From contig OZ022340.1 in NCBI GenBank assembly GCA_963989245.1, positions 49,048,796-49,112,795 of the forward strand: a stretch of 64,000 bases of DNA, given 5' to 3'. Positions within the stretch are counted from its first letter, which is position 1. Every line of letters starts with the position of its first letter. Made by a program: the position numbers and the translations under genes. The DNA is from Nansenia antarctica. Lineage: Eukaryota > Chordata > Actinopteri > Argentiniformes > Microstomatidae. Under the pieces are notes generated by a model. The model saw nothing but the letters and a program-made list of their open reading frames with translations. It did no database searches and was not told where the DNA came from. This document shows positions 22,368 to 33,080 of this stretch, piece after piece.

Positions 22368-23546
22368 ACGGTGAGCTGCCTAAACGACTACCGCCCGGTG
22401 GCACTCACACCAATCATCATGAAGTGCTTCGAGAAACTAGTCCGGGCCCACATAGTCACACGCCTCCCGCCCAACCTGGATCCATACCAGTTCGCCTACA
22501 GAGCCCACAGGTCCACAGAGGACGCCATCGCAACGACTCTCCACTCCACTCTATCCCACCTGGAGAGGGGAAACAGCTACGCGAGACTGCTCTTTGTGGA
22601 CTTCAGCTCTGCCTTCAACACCATCCTTCCAGACAGGCTAGTGACCAAACTACTAGACCTGGGACTATCACACTCTATATGTGCATGGATCAAGGACTTC
22701 CTGTCCGACCGCCCCCAGAGGGTGCGGGTGGGCTCCCACACCTCCACAGCCCTCAGACTCAGCACTGGGTCCCCCCAGGGCTGCGTGCTAAGCCCCATCC
22801 TCTACAACCTCTACACCTACGACTTCACCCCCGTCGACCCCAGCAACTCCATCGTAAAGTTTGCAGACGACACCACCGTGGTGGGCTGCATCTCGGGGGG
22901 GGACGAGGCGGCGTACAGGGATGAGGTAGAGCAGCTGAGCAAGCTGTGCAAGGTTAACAACCTGCTGCTGAACCAGTCAAAGACCCAGGAAATCATCGTG
23001 GGCTTCAGGAGGAAAAAATCTGAGGTCCAGCCCCTGCTCATCGACGGAGAGAGCGTGGAGAGAGTCTCAACCCTCCGATTCCTGGGGGTGCACATACAGG
23101 ATGACCTGTCCTGGAAGAACAACACAGCAGCCATCATCAAGAAGGCACAACAGCGGCTCTTCTTCCTGAGAGTCCTCAGGAAGGACCACACCAGACAGGA
23201 GATACTGGTGGCCTTCTACCGCTGCGCAGTGGAGAGCATCCTCACCTACTGCATCTGCAACTGGTTCTCCAGCTGCACAGCCGCAGAGAGGAATGCGCTA
23301 CAGAGAGTCGTGAGAACGGCCCAGAAGATCACCGGCGCCCCCCTCCCCTCTCTGGAAGAGCTGTACAACACACGCTGCCTCAGGAAGGCCTCCAAGATCT
23401 CCAGAGACCCATCCCACCCTGGGTACGAACACTTTGCTCGGCTGCCCTCGAACAGGCGGTACAGGACCATGTTCGCAAGGACAAACAGACTGAAGCTCAG
23501 CTTCTACCCCAGGGCCATCCAGGCCCTGAACACAGCAAAGACCTAG
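22368..23546 (+). CDS. Reverse transcriptase (CR1/Rex1-like LINE), N-terminally truncated
   Basis: The frame is open for about 390 codons. Motifs in order: LNDYRPVALTPIIMKCFE, DPYQFAYRAHRSTEDAI, LFVDFSSAFNTI (first catalytic Asp), STGSPQGCVLSPILYN, KFADDTTVVG (catalytic DD), LRFLGVHIQDDLSWKNN, and the typical tail SNRRYRTMFARTNRLKLSFY. The endonuclease domain is absent. The first 20 or so codons of the open frame, before about 22368, are flanking sequence. No internal stop, so this may be a relatively young copy. Clade is judged by motif resemblance only. Confidence 0.85.
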   Translation, partial: TVSCLNDYRPVALTPIIMKCFEKLVRAHIVTRLPPNLDPYQFAYRAHRSTEDAIATTLHSTLSHLERGNSYARLLFVDFSSAFNTILPDRLVTKLLDLGLSHSICAWIKDFLSDRPQRVRVGSHTSTALRLSTGSPQGCVLSPILYNLYTYDFTPVDPSNSIVKFADDTTVVGCISGGDEAAYRDEVEQLSKLCKVNNLLLNQSKTQEIIVGFRRKKSEVQPLLIDGESVERVSTLRFLGVHIQDDLSWKNNTAAIIKKAQQRLFFLRVLRKDHTRQEILVAFYRCAVESILTYCICNWFSSCTAAERNALQRVVRTAQKITGAPLPSLEELYNTRCLRKASKISRDPSHPGYEHFARLPSNRRYRTMFARTNRLKLSFYPRAIQALNTAKT

Positions 23547-23995
23547 GTTCTGGGCCCTGGACAGTCTGGACGGATTGATGGCAGCTGCTGGATTGAAAAA
23601 TCAGGTGTAGTGCTGAGGCACAAATGTGTACATTTCAAGCCTGCAAACTGCGACACTTTAAATGAATGTGCAATAACACTATGTGCAATATGACAACCAT
23701 AGGGTACATAAGGTTGCAGAGAAATAGGAAATGTTAGAATAGGTATAGCATAGCATAGAGTACAGCACAGTGTTTTATCTGTACAGTATAGTATAGTGGA
23801 TAGTGTACATAGCCTTTATTTATGTAAACCAGCTCCTTTCCCTTCTTGTCTTTTTAGTTTTTTTTTGTTTGTTTTTTCTTTCCTAGCACCAGGGGAGTCA
23901 CCCCTCCCAAATTTCGTTGTTTGGTACCTGTACTATAGCAATGACAATAAAGACCATTCACCATTCACCATTCATTCACCATTCACCATAAAGTT
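22368..23995 (+). mobile_element. 5'-truncated CR1/Rex1-like LINE
   Basis: A reverse-transcriptase ORF (22368-23546) is followed by about 400 bp of 3' UTR. The UTR ends GCAATGACAATAAAGACC and then a short (ATTCACC)-type tail. The 5' end is cut inside RT, the usual result of incomplete target-primed reverse transcription. Confidence 0.85.
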
Positions 23996-24321
23996 ATGCT
24001 CTGTATATATATATATGGGTATAGTACACTTACACACAGGACAAAGTGGCCTGGAACCCACAGTGGAAGGATAAGGGCATCCTTCTGATCAGCATGTTCC
24101 TGTTCAAAACCATGTACTGCATTTATCATTTTTATCCAACACTTAACTGGGGTGTGCATGATTATGAATTACATGATAATTTGATGAAGTCCTTTCTCAT
24201 ACATGTAGAGTTTTTTTTGGCTTAGTGTTAGGAAACCATTTAATTTACCTTGATGAAATCAAGTTTTAAAAAAAAGAAGGTATTTAGGACCAACACAGCT
24301 AATGTGCTGATGTCCCATGAA

Positions 24322-25340
24322 TAAGGTGACCAGATTTCTCAGATGCAATCTGGGGACATTTCCAACTTTTTAGGAAAAATGTATACATTTTATCATGATG
24401 AAATACAGAAACGGGGACAATTGCTGTTTCATTTATTTTTACCTTATTTTTACCAATGTATACACATTCAAGCAAGAATACTCAAGTGTAACAACTGGAA
24501 TGTGCCTCTCAACATTAGTGTCAGTGTACTGTAAGTGGTATTAAAAGTAATTCTTAGAACTGTTCAGGTTGACGAGCCAACCATCAACCAAGCGGGGGGT
24601 CTGGGGGTCCTCCCCCAGAAAAAAAGAGGATTTAACTGTACACACTATTGTGCTTTTTATGCCCATTTTTATCTCCACTACCCTACTCATACTTTAAGCC
24701 TAACATAATGTTTAAGCCTAACATAAGACTAATGATGTTGTAAAAATTCTGTATATTGTATTGTATTTTTATTAATAATTTAAAACAACTTTATACACCC
24801 ACTGCATATATTTCATTGTATTATCATTGAGACTGTCTGCGTGCTTTCCCCACGCTTGGATGTAATTCACTGAGTGGTGAAGAATGACCTTGTTATTGCT
24901 CCATTCAATCATAATGAGCTCGTTAATGGGGAACAATCGGGGCTGAAATGCTTTCTATTGAATGTAACGATCGTCCATTAACGGGTAATATGCATACATT
25001 GACGTTATAAAGGGGTGGAGGACCCCATGGGTAGGACCCTTGCTCCTCCCCTCCATCTACCATTGGCTCAGCTACCGCTCCTCCCCTCCATCTACACCTC
25101 CACATCCAAGCGAAACGATGGATAGAAAAGGGCACAAGCCCTGAGCTGTCCAATCATGAACAAGAACTATCGTATCGTAGGGTAGGACCCTTGGCAGCAG
25201 GTTCGGTGACAATACAAGCCAAGATTAAAAATAAATAAATAATGAAATGCTTGAAACGGGGACTTTCCCGGGGACAGTTTGTTGCCGGGGACAGGTCATC
25301 CAAACCGGGGATTGTCCATCGGGGACGTCTGGTCACCGTA
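24322..25340. mobile_element. hAT-type nonautonomous element, 1019 bp
   Basis: Flanked by the 8-bp duplication CCCATGAA (24314-24321 and 25341-25348). Ends TAAGGTGACCAGA and the complement of TACGGTGACCAGA. GGGGAC motifs repeat inside the right end. No transposase ORF. Confidence 0.85.
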
Positions 25341-25717
25341 CCCATGAAGGGCATGCCAATAGAATGCTGGATACAATGTTGTCTACATAGCTGTTTATCT
25401 TATTCAAATACCGGCTCAATCATTTGACTTACTGGGAAATGGCTCATGGGATCACAGTTGTGGGGCTGGACCCACGTTGCGGTTACATGAAGGTCAGCAA
25501 TGAAAACCTCCTTTCCCTGTAGAATTCAAGTGCATCTAAAATTAGTCAATGCTAGAAAATGGTACGTAAAACATATGGCTGAGTTCCAGCTATCTATTAA
25601 AATCACAACAAGGCATATAAGCCACAACATTACCTTTTCATCCAGTCACTTCAACAATCAACTATCCTTAGTATAAACATTTCTTGCATAAATGATTTGA
25701 AAAAAACATACCATCGT

Positions 25718-26066
25718 AAGGCGATGACGTAGTCTATGCAAATATGCAGGCGCAATATGCAAATATGCAGGCGCGGTATGATGACGCGCTCCAACCACTC
25801 CAACCAAATATGGTCCATCAAGCTTCCGGGTGATAGACGTGATGTCCGCAGCTGGATATACTTGCAACACAACCAGACTCACCTAAGATGGCCGCCAGCC
25901 TTACAACACAACCAGACTCACCTAAGATGGCCGCCTTCTCCAAGTATATCCAGCTGCAGACATCAAATCTATCACCCGGAAACTTGATGGACCATATTTG
26001 GTTGGAGTGGTTGGAGCGCGTCATCATACCGCGCCTGCATATTTGCATAGACTACGTCATCGCCTT
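25718..26066. repeat. Long palindrome (fold-back element)
   Basis: The arm AAGGCGATGACGTAGTC...GGTGATAGAC at about 25718-25835 is repeated in reverse complement at about 25960-26066. The loop contains two copies of a unit with ACCAGACTCACCTAAGATGG. The left arm has an extra direct duplication of ATATGCAGGCGC. No target duplication identified. Confidence 0.85.
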
Positions 26067-26119
26067 TCTACGGTGGAAACTACAGTGGAAACCATGAACA
26101 CATTTCCAGCAATGGATTC

Positions 26120-26225
26120 TACAGTTAGACCCATATATATATTTGGTCACAGACAGAATTTGTGTTATTTTAGCTGTTTACCAAAACATCTTAGTTACAG
26201 TCATACACAAGTTACAGTCATATAA
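26120..26225 (-). mobile_element. Solo end of the Tc1-like family at 49833-51474
   Basis: Reverse complement of the right end of that element: TACAGTTAGACCCATATATA, ACAGACAGAATTTGTG and GTTTACCAAAACATCTT match it with small differences. Confidence 0.75.
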
Positions 26226-26373
26226 TGCATATGAATGAATGAATGCATCTTTATTTCGAACATGATTTAAAAAACAAAACAAACAAAAACAAATAACTAA
26301 TATGTAGAGTACAGCCCTATCAATTGTTCGAAAAGGAGTAGGAAGAAGCCTGTGTTACAGTCATATAATGCAT

Positions 26374-26500
26374 GCGATGACTAGTCTATGCAAATATGCA
26401 GGCGCGGTATGATGACGCGCTCCAACCACTCCAACCAAATATGGTCCATCAAGCTTCCGGGTAGATTTGATGTCTGCAGCTGGACCCTTCTCTTGTGTTG
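26374..26500 (+). repeat. Second copy of the palindrome arm
   Basis: GCGATGACTAGTCTATGCAA through GCTTCCGGGTAGATTTGATG repeats the arm of 25718-26066 and leads into the 39-bp array. Confidence 0.85.
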
Positions 26501-26510
26501 TAAGGCTGAC

Positions 26511-26720
26511 GGCCATCTTAGGTGAGTCTGGTTGTGTTGTTAGGCTGGCGGCCATCTTAGGTGAGTCTGGTTGTGTTGTAAGGCTGGCGGCCATCTTAGG
26601 TGAGTCCGGTTGTGTTGTAAGGCTGGCGGCCATCTTAGGTGAGTCTGGTTGTGTTGTAAGGCTGGCGGCCATCTTAGGTGAGTCTGGTTGTGTTGTTAGG
26701 CTGGCGGCCATCTTGGGTGA
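26511..26720. repeat. 39-bp tandem array with YY1-like cores
   Basis: GGCCATCTTAGG (GGCCATCTTGGG in the last unit) begins at 26511, 26550, 26589, 26628, 26667 and 26706, an exact 39-bp period. Each unit holds GCCATCTT, the YY1 core GCCATNTT. 39 is divisible by three, so frames on both strands stay open without implying a gene. Confidence 0.9.
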
Positions 26721-26911
26721 ATCTGCAGGGCTGCCAAGTTTCACCAAAAGTTTGGAGTGAGATATTTTGGCGGTGGAGCGACCCAAAACTGTTTCAGTAT
26801 GACTTTTATTAAACTGCGGTTCCTCCCGCGCACGCCCACATACAACATCCGGGTCTTACATGCAACATTATCAGGTCACCCCTAGGTGTCCCTGTAACAC
26901 AGGCTACTAAC

Positions 26912-28328
26912 CAGTGGTGGCTGGCCGATAGAGGGCGCTGGGGCGCCGCCCCCACCTTCACTTCCTAGTTGCGATTTGTAAAAGTTTTTAAAAAAAATAA
27001 ACATTGTTTATTCACAAAATGCGGCTGATATTCTGTCGGCGCCTATCAGCATTCATTAAAAATCCTCCAATACAATAAACATTTTATCTGTGTGTGTGTA
27101 AAATTCACTGTTAAAATACATAGGGGGAGGAGTCGGGTCGCCGATCGAATGCAAGTCTATCGCAGGCCAAATACTTTTCGCTTACACGTGAGCTGTAGCA
27201 GCGCTCCAATTGGCTGTCTCTATTTCTCGGCCGGGGCGCAAAAAGTTGCGTCCTGAATATCCGGTTGTAATAGCAGACAATGCATTATGCTGAGGACTTC
27301 CGACTTCCGGGCTTCCGGACTTCCGGGCTTCCGGACTGCTCTCCTAACAAATTAAGTTGTTTACAATGTAAGGAGGATTTATTTCTGTAAACAAATTGAA
27401 CAAATGGATTAGAAGGAGGCATCTTTTGTTCCCAACTTGAGGATATTGCAACTGGACCTATTACCGAAGTCAAACTTCGTTTGTGGTCGCAATCTCCGCA
27501 CCGGCTGTTAGGCTGCTACTGTTGGTGTTTTGCGAAGCCAGAATACACAAACTCGACCTGAAGGTAAGAGAGTCAGCTAAGATAAAAGCTACTTCAAACA
27601 TTCAGTAATATCGTCAGCATGGTACGTTTTCTAATGTCGTCTTTTCGCTTGTTTATGTATTCACCCAGCACACGCACACACACACACACACACACGCACA
27701 CACGCACACACGCACACACACACACTCACACTCACACACTCACTAGAGGGGATGAAGAGGTCTGTACAGGGGGGTAGAGGGGATGAAGAGGTCTGTACAG
27801 GGGGGTAGAGGGGATGAAGAGGTCTGTACAGGGGGGTAGAGGGGATGAAGAGGTCTGTAGAGGAGGGTAGAGGGGATGGAGAGGTCTGTACAGGGGGGTA
27901 GAGGGGATGAAGAGGTCTGTACAGGGGGGTAGAGGGGATGGAGAGGTCTGTACAGGGGGGTAGAGGGGATGAAGAGGTCTGTACAGGGGGTAGAGGGGAT
28001 GGAGAGGTCTGTAGAGGTGGGTAGAGGGGATGAAGAGGTCTGTAGAGGTGGGTAGAGGGGATGAAGAGGTCTGTACAGGGGGGTAGAGGGGATGAAGAGG
28101 TCTGTAGAGGTGGGTAGAGGGGATGAAGAGGTCTGTACAGGGGGGTAGAGGGGATGAAGAGGTCTGTACAGGGGGGTAGAGGGGATGGCGAGGTCTGTAC
28201 AGGGGGGTAGAGCTATTCTCATCCTAAAATCGACTGTAAATCCAGATTTTTAAGTTGATATTCTTCCCCGTGGAGCATGCCCCCATAACCTGTGCCCCAC
28301 CCAAAAATTTTAGCACCAGCCGCCACTG
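26912..28328. mobile_element. hAT-type nonautonomous element carrying a minisatellite
   Basis: Target duplication CTACTAAC at 26904-26911 and 28329-28336. Ends CAGTGGTGGCTGG and the complement of CAGTGGCGGCTGG. The first 350 bp are nearly identical to 42383-42720. A (CA)n tract and a 30-bp minisatellite occupy 27666-28215. Because it lies in an LTR that is undisturbed on both sides, it jumped in after the retrotransposon. Confidence 0.9.
27750..28215. repeat. 30-bp minisatellite
   Basis: Sixteen or so units of GGGGTAGAGGGGATGAAGAG plus GTCTGTACAG with GTACAG/GTAGAG and GAAG/GGAG variants. The minus strand is open throughout (Pro/Ser/Leu/Tyr repeats) because the period is a multiple of three. 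Confidence 0.9.
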
Positions 28329-28540
28329 CTACTAACATCTCCTTTCCTTTAGCTGTTTGCAAATGACATGCTTGCATCTCCGTCTGCAATTCCATTGACA
28401 ATAACAATCCCAAACATTAACAATAGCATTACAACATTGCATTATTTCCCTTCTTTTTTTTTCTGAACAAAGAACAACAGTCCAGTACAGCCGTCTGAGG
28501 CAAAGTCAAAACAGTCCGAGAAGAGCTGTCCCTTTACTCA

Positions 28541-28558
28541 CCCCTTCCTTTTTTTTTC
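28541..28558 (-). promoter_or_regulatory. Polypurine tract of the gypsy element
   Basis: On the minus strand a run of A followed by GGAAGGGG ends exactly where the LTR (TGAGTAAAGG) begins. Confidence 0.7.
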
Positions 28559-28574
28559 TTTTTTTTTTTCAAAG

Positions 28575-29700
28575 TCATAAGTCCAGTCGTTGTGGCGGCC
28601 GTGACAGGCGACCACTCCGTGAGTAGACACCCTGGCCTGCCGTGGCAGGACCCCCCGGCGTCGCCGGTGCCCTTGGTGTACGAGGATGTACCTCGCCGCC
28701 TGTCTCCCCCCGACTTGAGACAATCCGTGTCTCGGCTGAGGCAGTCTCCCCAGCGACCTGGGTCTGGTCAGGACTGCTCCGCTCAGGCCGTAGAATGTCT
28801 GTCTGTTGCGCTTGAGCTGAGCGCTCTGCAACACGCAGATCCACTCGGTTGCGTCTGTACAGTGTGCCGTCCACATCCACCACGAACGAGCGGGGAGCGA
28901 CTCTCTGGAGGCACTGGCCTCGTCGCCACCGCCCTGTGCGATCACCTGGCAGAGGCCTCATTCTAATGTAATCTCCAACATCCAGCTCTGGAAGGTCTCT
29001 GGCAGACGTGTCATAGAATGACTTGGCGACCCGCCGTTTCCACCGCAGCTTCTCTGCCACTCCGTCCACCACACGTGGTAGAAGCAGGCTGTCCGCGACG
29101 GGCAGTGAAGTTTTGAGCCTGCGTGCCATTAAGTGCTGGGCCGGGCTGCTGTCCAACCCCTCTGTGGGTGTGTTGCGCCAGTGAAGGATGGCCATCCACG
29201 CATCCGTGCCATCCAATTTCGCCCGCTTGCAGAGTGACTTGACAATCTTAACGGCCGACTCAGCCTTGCCGTTGGATCGAGGATGTCGGGGTGAGGATGT
29301 GACATGGGCAAACCCCCAGCTCGCTGCAAACTTCCTGAACCGTTCGCATGCAAACTGTGGGCCGTTGTCCGAGACCACCCTCTCTGGCTGCCCATAACGT
29401 GCAAACTGAGCTTTGCAGCGCGTGATGAGCGTGTCAGCAGACAGATCTGGCAGCTGGTCGATTTCCCAGAAATCCGAATACTGGTCCACAATGACGAGAA
29501 AGTCCTTGCCCGCATATGAGTAGACGTCCATACTCACTGCCTGCCACGGGCGCACCGGTATGTCATGCGACATCATCGGTTCCTTCTGCTGGACCCGTGC
29601 GTACTCATTGCATGCGGAGCAGTTCGCCACAAAGTCCTTTATCTCCGCTTTCATGTTCGGCCAGAAGAGCGTATCCCTGGCCCGTCTGTAACACGCCTCC
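28575..29700 (-). pseudogene. Gypsy integrase
   Basis: After the linker KRIHASHMVG, shared with the upstream ORF, a one-base shift near 29695 moves the frame to ACYRRARDTLFWPNMKAEI. HHCC finger: H..H in the linker, C..C in ANCSACNEYA. DDE core: D in SMDVYSY, D in VVSDNGPQF, E in NGKAESAVK. A basic C-terminal module (LDVGDYIRMRPL) and a Pro/Arg-rich tail follow. The 360-codon ORF itself is intact, so only the upstream shift separates it from RNase H. Confidence 0.85.
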
Positions 29701-30871
29701 CCACCATGTGGCTAGCGTGTATGCGTTTGAGCAGCTCAGATCTCATGGCTTTTGGTATGATGACGCACTGTCCCCTGTACAACGCTCCGTCTTGAACATT
29801 CAGCTCGTCTCTGAAGGGCCAGTATTCCCGCACTGCCAGCGGAGTGTCCTCTTTAAAGTCTGGCCAGCCACTGAGGATCACAGATGCCAGCTCCTGAAGC
29901 ACATCATCCGTCTCTGTGTGCTGCACAATCTGGTGGAATCTGAAAGCCGTAACGTCCAGGTGCTGCGCCTGGTCCAGCTGTGAATACCCGGCCTGGGTGC
30001 TGTTCACGGCGCACACAGCATGCTGCACGTACGGGGTGTCAGACCCACGGCACGGGGGCGTGGCCCTGCTCAGAGTGTCGCTGACATACATCTCGGGGCC
30101 CGGCTTGTACACAACATCCAGATTGTAGCTTTGCAGCTGCAGCAACATGCCTTGGAGACGTTTCGGTGCGCTCAGGAGGGGCTTCTTGAATATTGTGATA
30201 AGCGGCTTGTGGTCTGTTTCTGCAGTGATAGCCTCCCTGCCATACAGGTACTGGTGGAATCTCTGGCAGGCAAAGACTATGCTCAAACACTCCTTCTCAA
30301 TCTGAGCGTAGTTTTGCTCTGTCGGCGTTAGTGCCCTCGATGCAAAAGCCACCGGCTGTCCCCCTTGTAACAAACAGCCCCCCAGCCCGGTCATGCTGGC
30401 GTCGCTCTGGACCGTGACAGGCTTTGTGATATCATAGTACTTGAGGACGGGCACGCAGGTGACCATACGCTTCACTCCGCACACTGCATCTTCGTGTTTG
30501 GGCAACCAGTGCCACATGACGTCCTTATCCAAGAGCCTGCGGAGCGGCTCACAGACCTCCGAGAGCTTTGGCAGAAACTTTGCAAGGTACGTCACGAACC
30601 CAATAAAGCGCTGCACTGCTTTCACGTCGGTGGGTGTCGGCATTTCCAGCACGGCCCGTGTCTTCTCTGGGTCGATTTTCAGTCCCTCCGAGGACAGAAT
30701 GTGGCCGTGGAAGTGTACGGCTTTGAGCTTGAACTGTAGCTTGCGTTCACTCAGCCTGAGTCCCACTGCTCTGCATCGTTCCATGAGAGCACTCAAGTTT
30801 CTGTCATGGTCCAGTTCGGCCTCGGCATCCGTATCGCCACACCCGACCACCAGGATGTCATCCGCGATCGG
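29651..30871 (-). pseudogene. RT C-terminal part and RNase H
   Basis: The frame begins with PIADDILVVGCGD, the catalytic DD box of RT, right after a stop codon. It continues through the thumb (LSERKLQFKLKAVHFHGH, RFIGFVTYLAKFLPKLSE) into RNase H: QSDASMTGLGGCLLQ, FASRALTPTEQNYAQIEKE, ETDHKPLITIFKKPL, LVSDTLSRA-like YVSDTLSRATP. It ends in the integrase linker. It is in the same frame as the RT ORF to its right, from which only the TAA at 30872-30874 separates it. Confidence 0.85.
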
Positions 30872-31320
30872 TTAGATGCCGGCCAGGCCCGATAGCAGCT
30901 CGTGTTGCTTGCGCTGGTAGATCTCAGGCGCTACTGAGACTCCGAAAGGGAGCTTGAGCCATCTCATCCGACCCCACGGTGTCCAGAAGGTCGTCAGACG
31001 GCTGCTCGCGTCGTCAAGCTTGCACTGTAAAAAGGCAACACGAGCGTCTGCCAACGTGAAGAGGCGAGCCTTGGGCAACTTGTACAACACATCTTCCAGC
31101 GTAGGCATATGGTAGTGAGACCTCAGCAGCGCTCGGTTGAGAGGCTTTGGATCGATACAGATTCTTATTTTCTCTGGCTTTGCGACAGTCACCATGTTAC
31201 TTATCCATGCTGTCGGCTCAGTCACCGGCGCAATGTTGCCGACCTTGACATTGTCATGTTCCTCCTTGACTCTCGCCTTCAGAGCCACTGGAACATTCCT
31301 CGAAGTGTATCTCGCCCGGG
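30872..31320 (-). pseudogene. RT N-terminal part with nonsense codon
   Basis: Reads VTEPTAWISNMVTVAKPEKI, RICIDPKPLNRALLRSHYHM, LFTLADARVAFLQCKLD and LKLPFGVSVAPEIYQR, the fingers and palm of gypsy RT. The first catalytic motif has ADAR where DA(R/K) is usual, so it looks preserved. The frame ends in TAA after GLAGI, directly before the IADD box. The junction with protease upstream is shifted. Confidence 0.85.
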
Positions 31321-32385
31321 ACTGACTCGATTGAGTCATTGAAGACGTCATGATAGTCTCTCAGCAGCTGATATTTGGTGAGGGGCACAGATTGGCTTGC
31401 ATCAACTGTGTGGAGTTCATCTGGAACGGTGAAGGATACGAGGCCCAGACGTTCGCATGTGCCCCCCCCCCCGAGAAGAGGCTTTTGCTCTGTGTCGACT
31501 ATTTCAAATGTGAGGTTGTGCTTTTCTCCCCGGATGACACATTCAGTGTGGAATTTCCCCAGTGATGGCATGATTTCCCCAGAGTATAACTTTAACTTGG
31601 CTGCGCTCGGGCCTAGCGCCGCTCTGGGTGACAGCTTCTCTTTAATCTTGCGGCCCATGACATTGCAGGTGGAGCCTGTATCCAGCTGACACTGTTGCCT
31701 TTTCTCATTCAGGCATAGATTCACAAACCACTTGCGCCCCTGCTGGGCCTTTGCAGTATTGACACATTCAGTTACTAGAAACAGTCTATCATCAGTATCT
31801 GAGTCATCTTCTCTTTGCTCATCATTTTCAAGCACATTCACTTTTTTTATTTTGTCAGCCTTGCTGCCAGCCTGGCATACCTTGGCAAAGTGATTTGCTA
31901 TGCCACATATCCGGCATGTCTTACCGTAGGCTGGGCACTGCTCCCTGCCCCGTTTGTGGCTGCCTCCACAGTATTTGCAGCTCCACTGTGGCTCTCTCTC
32001 CGCTGGCGCTGTTTTCCTTTGATGTGAGCGCCTCTCACTCTGCCTGTCCGCGGCATTCACATTGTCCGTCTGTGCTAGCGGGGCCATCACTCTCATGTGT
32101 CTCTCGGTTAGCTCAGCGAGCCTACAGATTTCAGTCGCTGTGTGTAACGTCAACTCACGTTCGCGTAGCAGACGCCTCCTGGTGCCCTCACTCGCAACAC
32201 CCAGCACGAGCCTGTCACGAACCAGCTCGTCCTTCAGCGCACGGTATTCGCATGACGATGCTCTCTCCTTAAGCTTTTGTAGCGAGCAAAAAGTCCTCAA
32301 ACTCTGCACGGAAAACTTCCCAGTTTTTCGCCAGATCACCAGTCATGCGCATACCATCGGGCGCGGGGATGCTGTTGCTTGCCAT
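31290..32385 (-). pseudogene. Gag and aspartic protease
   Basis: Gag begins MASNSIPAPDGMRMTGDLA (ATG at 32383-32385), with NWEVFRAEFEDFLLATKA. It then breaks at about 32280 and resumes as SCEYRALKDELVRDRLVLG, so several hundred bases of capsid are missing. Two zinc knuckles follow (CKYCGGSHKRGREQC, CRICGIANHFAKVC). The protease has LDTGSTCNVM. The ORF ends in the PR-RT spacer (YHDVFNDSIESVPGEIHF). Confidence 0.8.
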
Positions 32386-32434
32386 GGCGTTTCATTTCTT
32401 TAAGCGTCTTTATTTTATTTTTATTTTTACTTAG

Positions 32435-32452
32435 ATCCCGCTTCTGACTCCA
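32435..32452 (-). promoter_or_regulatory. Primer-binding site, tRNA-Leu type
   Basis: The minus strand reads TGGAGTCAGAAGCGGGAT next to the LTR end, close to the usual tRNA-Leu primer-binding site of gypsy elements. Confidence 0.7.
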
Positions 32453-32576
32453 TGTTTCAGTATGACTTTTATTAAACTGTGGTTCCTCCCGCGCACGCCC
32501 ACATACAACATCCGGGTCTTACATGCAACATTATCAGGTCACCCCTAGGTGTCCCTGTAACACAGGCTACTAACAT
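32453..32576 (-). repeat. 5' LTR, truncated
   Basis: 124 bp matching 26790-26911 plus two bases after the hAT site, then unrelated sequence. Confidence 0.85.
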
Positions 32577-32929
32577 ATGCCTATATGTAACAAAAACTGT
32601 GCACGTTTTGGCAGCGGCGGCCCCTCTCTCCCACCCAATTATTTGTGCTAGTTTCCTGCAATTTTACATGTTGTTCATAATAAACCAGCACAAGAAATGA
32701 AAATAATAAATAATAAATAATAACATTTTATAAAACAAGAAAAAAATTCTGACAATATATCATATTTATGAAATCTTAATAAACAAATACAGTAGCCTAC
32801 AGACTCTAAAAGAAAAATGGGCCCCATCAACAGGACTCAGCCCCTTGGTCAGCAGCAGGAAGACCCGTGGTCATCATCTTATATACAGTGCATTGCTCAT
32901 AGATGGCTATCATGTTATACAGTACATAC

Positions 32930-33080
32930 CAGGGTTTTTCCTGGGTCCAAATGAGGGCTTGGTGGGTGATTTTGTGCGCGCACAGCGCGCCCTATTTTTT
33001 TTGAGGGACCCCCAATTGTTGTATTTGTATTGTAAATTGTAATTATTAATTATTATTATTATTATTATTAATGTACCTGG
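32930..33080. mobile_element. hAT-like terminus and (TTA)n tract
   Basis: CCAGGGTTTTTCCTGGGTCC resembles the CAGGG-type ends of hAT elements. A (TTA)n tract follows at 33045-33070. The other end was not found. Confidence 0.3.

Larger units (their letters stand above)
26790..28540 (-). repeat. 3' LTR of the gypsy element, split by hAT
   Basis: Minus-strand LTR beginning TGAGTAAAGGGACAGC at 28540 and ending CATACTGAAACA at 26790. Without the hAT insertion and one target copy it is about 326 bp. Confidence 0.8.
26790..32576 (-). mobile_element. Ty3/gypsy retrotransposon, degraded
   Basis: On the minus strand the order is partial LTR, tRNA-Leu-type primer-binding site, gag, PR, RT, RNase H, IN, polypurine tract and a second LTR. 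This is the standard gypsy order. The downstream LTR (26790-28540) is complete but split by a hAT element. The upstream LTR (32453-32576) keeps only 124 bp and differs from its partner at one visible position (C/T near 26817). Gag has a deletion, PR-RT a frameshift, RT a nonsense codon and IN a frameshift, so the copy is dead. Confidence 0.9.

Noticed and set aside
26361..26786. ORFs on both strands across the 39-bp repeats
   Set aside because: Period is a multiple of three, which keeps frames open; no gene signals.
27743..28222. Minus-strand Pro/Ser/Leu repeat ORF
   Set aside because: Minisatellite with period 30 bp inside a hAT element.
28592..30875. Plus-strand ORFs opposite the gypsy pol gene
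   Set aside because: Antisense shadows of RT, RNase H and integrase.
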